47,628 nt of DNA from JBCCFW01 sp039029535 (GTDB lineage: Bacteria; Acidobacteriota; JBCCFW01): contig JBCCFW010000040.1 of the NCBI GenBank assembly GCA_039029535.1, forward strand, positions 1 through 47,628, read 5' to 3'. Position numbers and translations under genes: made by a program. Positions within the stretch are counted from its first letter, which is position 1. Each line of letters opens with the position of its first letter. Below the pieces are notes generated by a model, which saw only the letters and a list, made by a program, of their open reading frames with translations, made no database searches and had not been told where the DNA came from. Below, piece after piece: positions 7,679 through 16,241 of this stretch.

Positions 7679-9211
7679 TTACCGACTCGCGATGCTTGCT
7701 GACCACTCTGCTATCTCTCGCAGCGCGACTGCGAGTTCGAAACCGAATCTCCGTGCCAAGTCGGCTACTAGAGCCACGACACCAACAACCGCTACGACCG
7801 CGAGTGTCGCGTAACCCGCAAACCAGCCGGCGACGAGCGTCTTTGAGAGTGCAGATGGTTGAGGTGCGGCTAGCGCTCGTGCGGTCCACTCGCGTCCGGG
7901 CGTGATGCGGACAAGCAGAGAGACGATGCCAAAGCAGATGTGTGCGACCGTAGGCAGTAGCGTCGTGCCCAAGAGCAACGTGACGAAGACGCCTGCTCCG
8001 AGTGGAGAATCAGCTGCGGCGTCTGCGTACCGCCTCCAGTCGAGCACGTCGTCCCCTTCCGTGCCCAAGTGCTTGTTACCGATCTCCGAGAGGAGCGGTA
8101 GGGTGCAGCAGAGACCAATGAGTAGGACTACTGCGATCACGAGGTCCAGACCGATGTGGGCGGCTACGTGGCCGAGGGGGGTGCCGCTCTTGGAGGCTCT
8201 CTTGAGTAGGAGTCTGCTCGCGCCCCAAGACAAGAAGTCGAACAGGCTATTGCTGGTTGGTAGGACCAAGAAAAAGATGATCCAAGCCATCAAGATCGAC
8301 TTGTGTGCTGGGGCTTCCGGCATCGCGCTCGTGAACGCGTAGGCAACGAGCATGGCTCCGAGTTGCGCTCCGATGAGATGCGTGCAGGCAAGGACGGTTG
8401 ACGTGAGGGCGTCCGGGCCGAGGCGGAGAGCGGGTAGCGTCAGGAGAGGAGCGAATGCGGCTGTGGCGGCGATGAGGACGATTCCGAACTTCGCTGCGTT
8501 GGTGAGCGAAGTGGTGTCGACCATGATTTGCGTTCCGACGACGAAGGAAGCAACTACGGCAACAAGCAAGGCGTGAGTGCTTGGCCCAAGGGAGGCAAAT
8601 GAGCCAGCGAAAGCACAAGCCAATGCCAGGCCGAGTAGCACCGCAAACGCGTCACCTTGTGCTGTCCAGTTACACGAAAGGCTCGCAACCGTGCCTGTCA
8701 AGAGCATGGTGCCTGCGATCGCCACGCTGCGGAATCGCGAGCGCTGAAGCGGGGCGAGTGCTCTCTGGAGTGCGCCAGAGGAGTCCGCCGTCATCTTGCG
8801 GTCAAGGAGTGCCAGTCCAAGTGCCCACAGCGAGAGTACTCCGAGAAGTAGCGTCCGCTGCCACCAGTGGAGTCCTTGTGGGAGGAGGTGGGAGCCTGCT
8901 ACGTCGGAAGGGCCGGAGAACAGCCAGCCGGCGAGTAGCAAGGGCAGCGGGTAGATCACGGCCAATTGGTAGCATCGAGCGAAGGCTGGGAATGAGAAGG
9001 GTCGCTCGCTGCCGAAGAACTGGTTGGACAAGTCTAGGAGTCGGGAGAGGAACAGGCGATAGGCGTCCGCGATGTGCCAATGCTGTAGGTAACTGGCCAG
9101 CTCTGACCGAGACTGCGCATCGTTGAGTATCCGCACGCCCAGTGCGAAGAGAGCTGCGAGTACGGCCCAGAACGTGAATCCGGGCTCATTGGCCTTAGCG
9201 AGCATGTCCAT
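7679..9211 (-). CDS. Polytopic membrane protein, paralogue of the 3290-4798 product
   Basis: 510 residues if started at ATG 9211 (MDMLAK); the open frame continues to an ATG at 9301, but those 30 residues are polar and absent from the paralogue. Roughly ten hydrophobic segments are present. Shared landmarks with 3290-4798 are FFGSERPF before the first membrane pair, NSLFDFLSWGASRLL in the middle, the DLVIAVVLLIGL helix, LLGTTLLPTVAHICFG, and a long hydrophobic C-terminal helix ending close to the stop. The two genes point towards each other across the S51 peptidase, lipoprotein and Cys-rich genes. Codon use is less GC-rich than in the core genes. Function unknown. Confidence 0.75.
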   Translation of the reverse strand: MDMLAKANEPGFTFWAVLAALFALGVRILNDAQSRSELASYLQHWHIADAYRLFLSRLLDLSNQFFGSERPFSFPAFARCYQLAVIYPLPLLLAGWLFSGPSDVAGSHLLPQGLHWWQRTLLLGVLSLWALGLALLDRKMTADSSGALQRALAPLQRSRFRSVAIAGTMLLTGTVASLSCNWTAQGDAFAVLLGLALACAFAGSFASLGPSTHALLVAVVASFVVGTQIMVDTTSLTNAAKFGIVLIAATAAFAPLLTLPALRLGPDALTSTVLACTHLIGAQLGAMLVAYAFTSAMPEAPAHKSILMAWIIFFLVLPTSNSLFDFLSWGASRLLLKRASKSGTPLGHVAAHIGLDLVIAVVLLIGLCCTLPLLSEIGNKHLGTEGDDVLDWRRYADAAADSPLGAGVFVTLLLGTTLLPTVAHICFGIVSLLVRITPGREWTARALAAPQPSALSKTLVAGWFAGYATLAVVAVVGVVALVADLARRFGFELAVALREIAEWSASIASR

Positions 9212-9301
9212 CTTGGAGCGAGCTGGGTCTTGTCGTCCGGTCAACCGGTTTGGCGGACTGGCTCGCATGGCGGAGCGGCTTGTCGCTGAGCCATGAGGCA
9301 T

Positions 9302-9563
9302 GCGGGGATGACGAAGCTGCCTTGTTGGCCATCTCCAGTCCCTCTTCTGTATTGTCCAAGGCGGACTAATGGTAGCAGGGCGCTGTGGCTTTTCGTGCGC
9401 CGTTGAGGGGGCGTGCCATGTCTCGGGTGGAGATGAGCGAGTTGGAACGAGACTCGCGAGGCATCAAGCGCACTAGAGTGCAGTCAGGCATAGAGCGTGT
9501 GCCTGTTGAGTCGCCGACCGTGAGGCAAGATGACGAATGTCGGCCTGACCGCCGTCGTGTCGC
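9302..9563. other. Intergenic stretch left of the att-like site
   Basis: No convincing gene. It does not contain a copy of the left-arm repeat found before the other two att-like sites, which fits its being ordinary chromosome (or an older, unrelated insertion) outside the tandem array. Confidence 0.35.
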
Positions 9564-9640
9564 ATGGCGCCCCGTCCGGACGGCTGGACGAGCGGGTTCT
9601 CGGGCGGTGGGGGAGAGGTTCAACTCCGTTCTCAATGCGG
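9564..9640. repeat. Right-arm repeat, copy 1, beginning at att-like site 3
   Basis: Begins with ATGGCGCCCC and matches 21124-21200 with no gap. By my count 58 of the first 70 positions are identical, including ggctggacgagc and gggagaggttcaactc. Weaker similarity seems to continue to about 9730 (shared GACCCCAC and ATCGA blocks at similar offsets). Interpreted as the right end of the distal island. Confidence 0.6.
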
Positions 9641-9967
9641 AAGTCGTTGTAGAGCAAGGGGTTGTGTGATGGCGCTTCCCGGCGGCTCGAGAGTGAGACC
9701 CCACCCTCAAAGCTGCATCGAACCGCGGCGGCCGAGTAGGTGGGTGTAGGACGATTCTTGAGGACCAGGTCGCGGTGGCTCGAGCAGGCCGCGACTGTCG
9801 TCGCGAACAGAATGCGGATGAGGCGAAGCATGGCGGCCGATGGTCGTCGATCCAGCCGGAAGGGGCAGGAGACCGCCTCATGCGGAGCATGCGGGAGGGA
9901 CAATCGAGCACGACGCCGTCCACTGGACTACCCTGAGCCGTGGCTCACGGCTGGCGTGGGCCAGCCG

Positions 9968-12604
9968 ATGGGACGGATGGTGCGACACGGAGGGACTCAA
10001 GCTGTGGTCTTCGCCCTGATCGCGGTCGTCGGCCCGCTCTCGTGCGCCGCGACCGTCGAGGCGGAGCTCCCGCTGACCTTGCATCGCGAGCTTCATCGCC
10101 TGCGTTCGCCCATCGAGAGCCAGCGCGCCAAGGCAGCGACGAGGCTCGTCGAGCTGGGTGCGGCGGCGCGGCCGACCTTGCCCTCTCTCGTGCAGCTGGT
10201 GGAGGAGCTTCGTTCGGACGAGCTCGACAGGGCCATGACTCTCGGACACCTGCTCCGGGAGCTCGGCGCGAGCCCAGCTCAGCTGGATGGTGAGCTCGGA
10301 TCGGCGAACCCTGCTCGGCGTCTCGCCGCTGCGGTCTCCCTGGCCTCGGCCGAACACGCGGCGGCCCGGAGCGTCCTGGCCGACTTCTTCACGAGCGAAG
10401 AGCGGACCGTGCGTCATCGCTGCCTGGGGTTGCTCGCCGAGCTCGGTGAGCCCTCCGTCGTGCGTCTCACCGAGGAGCTGGAGGTCGAGGACTCGTTCCT
10501 CCGCCGGGCCAGTGCGGCGAGGGCCTTCTGGCGAATGGCCCGCAGCGACGCCGTCGAGCCGACGCTCATGCCGGTGGACCGGATCATCCATCGTCTGACG
10601 ACCGATGAGCACCGCGACGTGCGCTACCTTGCCGCCGCGGCGCTCGGTCACCTGCCGAGCGAGAGCAGCGCTCGCGCGCTGCTGCTCGCCCTCGATGATC
10701 GAGATGAGCTGGTGCGCGAGTCGATCGACCGTGCCTTGCTGACGCTCCTGAGCGGCCGTTCGGAGGGCAGGCTGTCGAGTGACCCGGGCGTTCTCCAGGA
10801 GGTGCGGCGGAGCCTGGCCCAGTGGGAGGGTGGCGAGCTGCTGGAGCGACTCACTCCCTGGTCGAGGAACCCGACGACGCGGCTGGCCGTGACGATCGAC
10901 CTGTCCGACCAAGACCGTGGGGTGACGATCGCCGAGGTCTTCGCGACAGTGGACGACGCCCGGGTCCGGAGCTCCCTCGTGCGAGAGCTGACGAGGCAGG
11001 CGAATCCGGAGGACACGCCGTTGCTGGTCGAGCTTCTCGAGGACGACGACTCGACCGTTCGGGTGGCGGCCTTTCGAGCTCTCCGGGGGCGAGTGGTCCC
11101 AGGCTGGGAGATGCTGCTGCGCGAGGCGCTGGTGGAGGAGAGACTTCCATCCGATCTCGTCTACCCTGAGCTGGCGGTGATTCAGGATCCCGTCGCGATG
11201 AACATCCTGGTCGATCGGCTCGCCCGCGCCGAGAAGTTGTCCCGAGGGGACGTGGAGTTCCTGGCCCGCGTGGGAGGTCCGGCTGCAGCCGAGCTCCTGG
11301 TGGCCCGCCTCGAGAAGTCGGTCGCCATGAAGCTTCCCCCATGGCGCGAGGCCTTCAGCACGATCGGGGCGGAGGATGCGCTGCCCGCCCTGAGGAGGGC
11401 GGCGAAGTCGGAGAGCGCGCACGTCCGCACGAACGTGGCGACCGCGTGCGGAACGCTCGGTCTGCCCGCTCGTGGGATCTTGCTCGAGCTCATCGACGAC
11501 GACGACGTGAACGTGGTGACGGTCTCGCTCGAGTCGCTCGTGAAAGTGGACCCGGTGAGCGCCCGACTCGAGGCCGTCGAGAGGTTGGACGGCCGAATGT
11601 CCTGGGAGGCGATGCGGGCCCTTGGGCAAGTTGGGGATGAGTTATCGGCTCGCGCGTTGCTCCGCGTCGAGCCGCGAGAGCTGAGCGACGGGGCTCGCGA
11701 GGTGCTCGCCTCGGCGCTGGCCGGGAGCACCACGGGACGTGAGCGGCTCGCGAGCTGGTGTGAGGACGACGCCCTGGCCAAACCCGCGTCTCTCGCCCTG
11801 GCCGAGGCCGATGACCTCCGGGCGCGGGCGCCCCTGCGCCGGCTGCTCGGGCTCGAGCGAGGAGGCCGGTCTCGGCGCAAGCTCCTCGACGCGTTCGTCC
11901 GCCTCGGAGACCTCGATGGCCTGCTCGAGCTCACCTGCGGATCCGACGAGCTGCTGGCGAGGAGGACCCTCGATGCCATCGAGCAGGCCGGCCGGCTGAG
12001 CAGCGGGAACCCCAGCGTCGTGCCGGAGCTGCATGCGCGCACGTTCGTGGAGTCGCCCTGGGCGTCGGTCCGGCGGGGGGCGCTGGGAGCGCTGGTGGCG
12101 GAGCCCGGGAGCTCTCCGTGGCAGTACCTTCGCCGCGGGCTCGACGATGGCGATGCCAAGGTGCGTGAGTTGGCAGTCCAGCGTCTGGAGACGTCGCTCG
12201 TGCATGGGCGTCACCAGCGGGAGCCCCCGACCCGACCCACGCCGGAGTTCGAGGAAGCCCTCGTGTCGGTCTTGCTCGACCTGCTCGGAGAGGCGGAGAC
12301 GCCCGATGCCCGTGTGCGCGCAGTGCGTTGCCTCGGCTACCTCGGTGACTTGCGAGCGTTGACCGCTCTCCGCGAGCTCCTCCACGACGGGGACGACCGG
12401 CTGCGTGCAGAGGCCCTGCAGGCGCTCTTCGAGCTCGACCCGACGTCGACTCTCCCCAGCGCGATGAGGGCGCTCGCCACGGGGGGGCGGTCAGCCAAGG
12501 CTGCGGCACGGATCCTAGGCCACTTCACCGACCCCTGGCAGGCGACGCGTGGGGGCTGGGCCGCCGGGTGCGTCCATGACCTGCCCGAGCCTTGGTTCGA
12601 TTAG
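9968..12604 (+). CDS. Large HEAT-repeat protein, probably exported
   Basis: 878 residues from ATG 9968 (ATG 9977 is also possible); the open frame extends upstream to 9740, but that part is basic and low-complexity. The N terminus carries a hydrophobic segment TQAVVFALIAVVGPLSCA, which suits a signal peptide and possibly a lipobox (LSCA). The rest is almost entirely alpha-helical HEAT/PBS-lyase-like repeats: units such as VRYLAAAALGHLPSESSARA, VRVAAFRALRGRVVPG, VRAVRCLGYLGDLRALTAL and DDRLRAEALQALFELDP recur about every 30-35 residues. Such solenoids are protein-binding scaffolds; no enzyme motif is visible. Composition is strongly GC-rich, like the housekeeping genes rather than the neighbouring island genes. 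Confidence 0.8.
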   Translation: MGRMVRHGGTQAVVFALIAVVGPLSCAATVEAELPLTLHRELHRLRSPIESQRAKAATRLVELGAAARPTLPSLVQLVEELRSDELDRAMTLGHLLRELGASPAQLDGELGSANPARRLAAAVSLASAEHAAARSVLADFFTSEERTVRHRCLGLLAELGEPSVVRLTEELEVEDSFLRRASAARAFWRMARSDAVEPTLMPVDRIIHRLTTDEHRDVRYLAAAALGHLPSESSARALLLALDDRDELVRESIDRALLTLLSGRSEGRLSSDPGVLQEVRRSLAQWEGGELLERLTPWSRNPTTRLAVTIDLSDQDRGVTIAEVFATVDDARVRSSLVRELTRQANPEDTPLLVELLEDDDSTVRVAAFRALRGRVVPGWEMLLREALVEERLPSDLVYPELAVIQDPVAMNILVDRLARAEKLSRGDVEFLARVGGPAAAELLVARLEKSVAMKLPPWREAFSTIGAEDALPALRRAAKSESAHVRTNVATACGTLGLPARGILLELIDDDDVNVVTVSLESLVKVDPVSARLEAVERLDGRMSWEAMRALGQVGDELSARALLRVEPRELSDGAREVLASALAGSTTGRERLASWCEDDALAKPASLALAEADDLRARAPLRRLLGLERGGRSRRKLLDAFVRLGDLDGLLELTCGSDELLARRTLDAIEQAGRLSSGNPSVVPELHARTFVESPWASVRRGALGALVAEPGSSPWQYLRRGLDDGDAKVRELAVQRLETSLVHGRHQREPPTRPTPEFEEALVSVLLDLLGEAETPDARVRAVRCLGYLGDLRALTALRELLHDGDDRLRAEALQALFELDPTSTLPSAMRALATGGRSAKAAARILGHFTDPWQATRGGWAAGCVHDLPEPWFD

Positions 12605-12849
12605 TCGTCCGAGCTGGTCTGCTGAGTGCTGTTGGGTTGCCGACCGAATCATGTCGTTCTCAACACGGAAGTTGTTCCGAGCGGTGGAGGGGGCGTCACG
12701 GGGCCGCACCGCAGGGCTGTCCCTAGTCAAGACCTCGATCGTGTACTGTGCCAATTCTCGATCGTGCGCGAGACGCCGATTCTTGGCGGCGGAGCGTTGA
12801 TCGGACCGGGGAGCTTCAAGCGCCGTGGGGGAATCTCTATCGTCGCGGG
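12605..12849. other. Intergenic, no gene seen
   Basis: Nothing coding is apparent. A 22-base stretch at 12655-12676 (gttctcaacacggaagttg is part of it) resembles the end of the right-arm repeat near 9628-9649, but it is too short to be relied on. Confidence 0.3.
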
Positions 12850-13068
12850 ATGGGAACTCCGTTCGAGCTCGCTGTTCTCGTCGTTGCTGGGTGGCTCAAC
12901 CGACAGCAGCGGGAGGTCATCGACTATCTCCGGGAGGAGAATCGCGTCCTGCGACAGCAGCTCGGCGAGCGTCGCCTCCGGCTGACGAATGACCAGCGTC
13001 GACGCCTGGCCGTGAGAGCGCGGCCGCTGGGCTCAGGTGTCCTGCGCGAGGTGGCCTGCCTCGTCACG
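12850..13068 (+). pseudogene. 5' fragment of an integrase/transposase-like gene
   Basis: From ATG 12850 the product reads like the N terminus of a family of DDE integrase-core transposases I recognise from GC-rich environmental bacteria: LNRQQREVIDYLREENRVL, then QLGERRLRLTNDQRRRLAV, then LREVACLVTPGTL. In intact members this is followed at once by a tryptophan-containing helix and the DDE catalytic domain. Here the resemblance stops at about 13068, and a stop follows at 13123-13125 in unrelated sequence. The catalytic domain is missing, so this is a dead remnant. No terminal inverted repeats were found. Confidence 0.65.
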
Positions 13069-13269
13069 CCGGGCACGCTCCCGGCCTCTCCGAGGGCCCG
13101 GTGCTTCGGAGGGAAGGTCCGGTGACCTCGGGTTCGGTTGACGGGGGGCGGCCGATGCCGCCTGGTGTCGATTGGGCGAGCGCCTGGGCGAGCGCCGCCC
13201 GCTGAGCATTCGATGCGGGAGGGGCAGAGGGCTAATCAGGCCCGAGTCGCTCGAGGTGCGCGCAACAAC

Positions 13270-16128
13270 TCAACCAAGACTGCTGGTAAGGGACTGTACG
13301 CGTTGCCGAAGGACCGAACCGGGAGGCTGACCTGCAACGCAGCCGAGCGCTGCAGCGGTGAATGACGTGGCTCTCTGTGTGTCGCCTTGCTCTCCGTACA
13401 GGGAGGCCAGTAGCGCCAGTGCTAGTGCCCTCCCTGGATGGTCGGGACCCAGCAACTTGAGCTGCAAGTTGCTTGCGTGCTCTAGCCGAGCCACCGCCGC
13501 GGTGAGCTCCCCCCTCGCGGCAAGGATCTCTCCTAAGTGGGATTGAAGCACGGCTGTCGTCGTGGTCTCACTACCATGTCGCGCCTGTTCGGCCTCGAGA
13601 GCAAGAGAGACTTGGTTCTCCGCGCTACAGAGTTCGCCCATCTCTTTCAGCGTGGCCGCCAATTGGTTCCGTGCGCTCACGATCAGCGGGTGATGCTCGG
13701 TGAGCGTGTCAAGGGCTAGGGCGAGGCAGTCCGACAGCAGGGTTCGCGATTCGGTCAAGAGATCGGCCATGCGCAAGGTGCCACCAAGGTTGATTCGGGT
13801 TCCGAGGGTTTTGGGGTGCTGTTCTCCAAACAGCGCATCTTCCGTTGCGAGCGCCGACTGCAATAGCTCTCTTGCGTGGTGAGTGACGCCAAGATCCCTG
13901 AGTACGAGCGCCAGATTCGAGCGGCAAGTGGCGACTGCCTCACTGGTCTCGCCCTCGCTGTCGATTGCGGAGGAGAGTGCTTCCCTTAACCTCGCTTCGG
14001 CCTCGGTGAGTTCCTCGAGGTCATGGTGCAGGCAGCCTAGGTTTCCCAATGTATCCCACGCCTCATTGGCATCGCAGAGCCCTAGTGACTCGATGTACAA
14101 ACGCTTGGCGCGGCTCCAGTCTTCTGCGTCGGTGTAGACGGAGGCCAGGTTGTGTAGATGCAGTGCCAGCCGACGGTGGGACGTGCGCCTCGCGGACGCC
14201 TCAGCCTGGCTCAATTGCTCCTTGGCGTCCCCAGTTGCTCCCGACCTCGCGAGCACTCGCGCAAGTCGGATGCGAGCATCGACGGCCTCGTTGCTGTGTT
14301 CTCCGTGTCTAGCTAAATGCGTCTCGAGTATCTCGTGTCTAAGCGTGCGCTCAGGCTGCAGATCGCCGAGCCTACTGTAGATCTCCGCGAGGTCGTCGCC
14401 GCCTTCTTTGCCGCCTTCGAGCGCTGTCTCGTGAAAGGCGGCGGCTCTCCGTAGATCGCCAGCGACGTAGTAGGCCCTCCCGAGCGTTGATGCGTAAGAG
14501 GTTGCGCGGCTCTCAACTTCCACGCCGAATCTGGCCACGCGGCCATCGTCCTTCTCCAGGGATGTGAGTGCGCCGTCGAGATGCGCCTTGATTCGCTGAA
14601 ACTCAAGGCGACTCTCCAGGGGGGCGATTTGCATGTCGACGGCGCGCATCTGGCAGGCGTAGGTGAAACAATGACTGGCCCGAGCATGCCCTTGTGGAGA
14701 GCCTGTTCGTCGACCAAAGCTCTGCGTGAGTCTGTGCATCTTCCACCAGCCGCCACCGGCTTCTTCGAGCACGTGGAAGCGACGGAGCTCCCGACGGAGT
14801 GGGGGGGTGAGCCTCGCCCGCTCCGACAGCATGGGGCTGACGGGCTCTGGTTCGAAGCAAGCCGCGGTGAGCCAGGCCTGCTGTGCATCATCACTCAACT
14901 GACGCCAGACGGCTTGCAGCGCCTCATCGACCGTGCGCTCATACCGCGTCTGAGTGGCCACTTCTGACTCTACCTGAGGTGTGGCGATCAGGAGCTGGCG
15001 ATAGCCTTCAGGTGAGATCTCCGGATAGGCGCGGAGATATGCGCCCGCCAGAGCAAGAGCGAGCGCGTGTCCATCGAGGTAGGCCAGTAGGGAGTCCCAC
15101 TCCTCCGCCGAGGCCAGAGTGCGTCCGCTGATGGCCGTCAGCAGCTCACGGGCAGCGCTTGTCGCGAGTACGCTGACCGGCCAATGCCGAAAGCGCGTGC
15201 CGCCGAGATCGTCTCGTCGTGTGGTCACCACCTTGGTGATGTGCGTTCCGGCGGGAAGGGGTGCTGGCTGTGCGTCGTTGGTCCACTCCGTCACGTTATC
15301 GAGGATGAGCAACACGGGCTCGGGGACCTGGCTGAGGAGCCGAATTGTCTGCGCTGCGCGGTCAGCCAGTTCTCCGTCGCCAATCCCCAGAGTGTCAGCG
15401 ACGGTGCTGCCCCATAGCGGCGTCAGGTCTGGGTCTTCCGCTGGCAGCCAGAAAATCCCACCTGGGAAGACCTGCTCGCGCGCGAGTCTCCACGCGAGCT
15501 GAATGACGAGTTCGGTCTTTCCTACGCCAGCCATTCCGGCGATCGCCGCGCTGACGGCGATGTCTCCCTTGGTCAGGATCTCTCGGATTGCCGCAATGTC
15601 CCCACCCCGTCCGACGAAGCACTGTGACGGCTCAGGGACTCCAACAAAGGGTGCTCGCTCAGCCGGCTGTTCTCGAAGATCGAAGAAGTGCTCGACGATG
15701 CGAGGGTGAGCATTGACTCGAGCATCCAGTTCTGTACCAGCACAGAACAAGCAGGTGTTCTCGTCACCCCACTCGCCCGCTGCCTCTCTCCGTGCTTCGG
15801 CGCTCACGTCGCACGTGACGATGAAGATGTACTCGTCGGGTTGGTCTTCGACGGGTAGCTTGCGGACTTTCTTGACCTCCTTGAGAACATCACTGGGGCC
15901 GAAGCTCCTGACTCGCTTGCACTGGAACGCGACCACGGTGTCGCCACGCTTGGCGAGGATGTCGCGACCCTGCTCGCTCCCGGCAGCGCCAAGGTGCTGG
16001 ACGTGCGTGTAGCCCTCCGCCTCCACGAGCCAAAGGCACAGCCGCTCGAACTCCCTGGGGGACAGGGCGTGGAACGGCAGCTCGTGCGTGCCCCTCGTGA
16101 CGGGCGGCTTGGTGGGCTTCTCGGCCAC
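13270..16128 (-). CDS. Mrr-like nuclease / NB-ARC ATPase / TPR protein, candidate STAND antiphage sensor
   Basis: 952 residues. Residues about 20-150 form an Mrr-type PD-(D/E)xK nuclease domain: REFERLCLWLVEAEGY carries the N-terminal Glu (E28), GRDILAKRGD the Asp (D56) and FQCKR the Q-x-K motif (69-71). Residues about 170-420 are an NB-ARC/STAND ATPase: FVGRGGDIAAI, Walker A GMAGVGKT (198-205), Walker B LLILDNV, arginine-containing VVTTRRD, and HALALALAGAYL in place of the plant GLPL motif. From about 530 to the end there are TPR or kinesin-light-chain-like repeats (GNLGCLHHDLEELTEAEARL, HPKTLGTRINLG, HPLIVSARNQLA). In known Avs-type proteins the repeats sense a phage protein and the nuclease is the effector; that role here is inferred. 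Divergent from the pentapeptide-repeat gene. Confidence 0.88.
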   Translation of the reverse strand: MAEKPTKPPVTRGTHELPFHALSPREFERLCLWLVEAEGYTHVQHLGAAGSEQGRDILAKRGDTVVAFQCKRVRSFGPSDVLKEVKKVRKLPVEDQPDEYIFIVTCDVSAEARREAAGEWGDENTCLFCAGTELDARVNAHPRIVEHFFDLREQPAERAPFVGVPEPSQCFVGRGGDIAAIREILTKGDIAVSAAIAGMAGVGKTELVIQLAWRLAREQVFPGGIFWLPAEDPDLTPLWGSTVADTLGIGDGELADRAAQTIRLLSQVPEPVLLILDNVTEWTNDAQPAPLPAGTHITKVVTTRRDDLGGTRFRHWPVSVLATSAARELLTAISGRTLASAEEWDSLLAYLDGHALALALAGAYLRAYPEISPEGYRQLLIATPQVESEVATQTRYERTVDEALQAVWRQLSDDAQQAWLTAACFEPEPVSPMLSERARLTPPLRRELRRFHVLEEAGGGWWKMHRLTQSFGRRTGSPQGHARASHCFTYACQMRAVDMQIAPLESRLEFQRIKAHLDGALTSLEKDDGRVARFGVEVESRATSYASTLGRAYYVAGDLRRAAAFHETALEGGKEGGDDLAEIYSRLGDLQPERTLRHEILETHLARHGEHSNEAVDARIRLARVLARSGATGDAKEQLSQAEASARRTSHRRLALHLHNLASVYTDAEDWSRAKRLYIESLGLCDANEAWDTLGNLGCLHHDLEELTEAEARLREALSSAIDSEGETSEAVATCRSNLALVLRDLGVTHHARELLQSALATEDALFGEQHPKTLGTRINLGGTLRMADLLTESRTLLSDCLALALDTLTEHHPLIVSARNQLAATLKEMGELCSAENQVSLALEAEQARHGSETTTTAVLQSHLGEILAARGELTAAVARLEHASNLQLKLLGPDHPGRALALALLASLYGEQGDTQRATSFTAAALGCVAGQPPGSVLRQRVQSLTSSLG

Positions 16129-16241
16129 TCTCGATCTCTCGGGCCTTCTGCGACTCAGGCGGAGTCATTAGGATAACCGGACCCGCCAGGGAGCCGCTCT
16201 CTTGAGAATACGAGGGCTTATGGCGGGACACGGAGGAGCCC

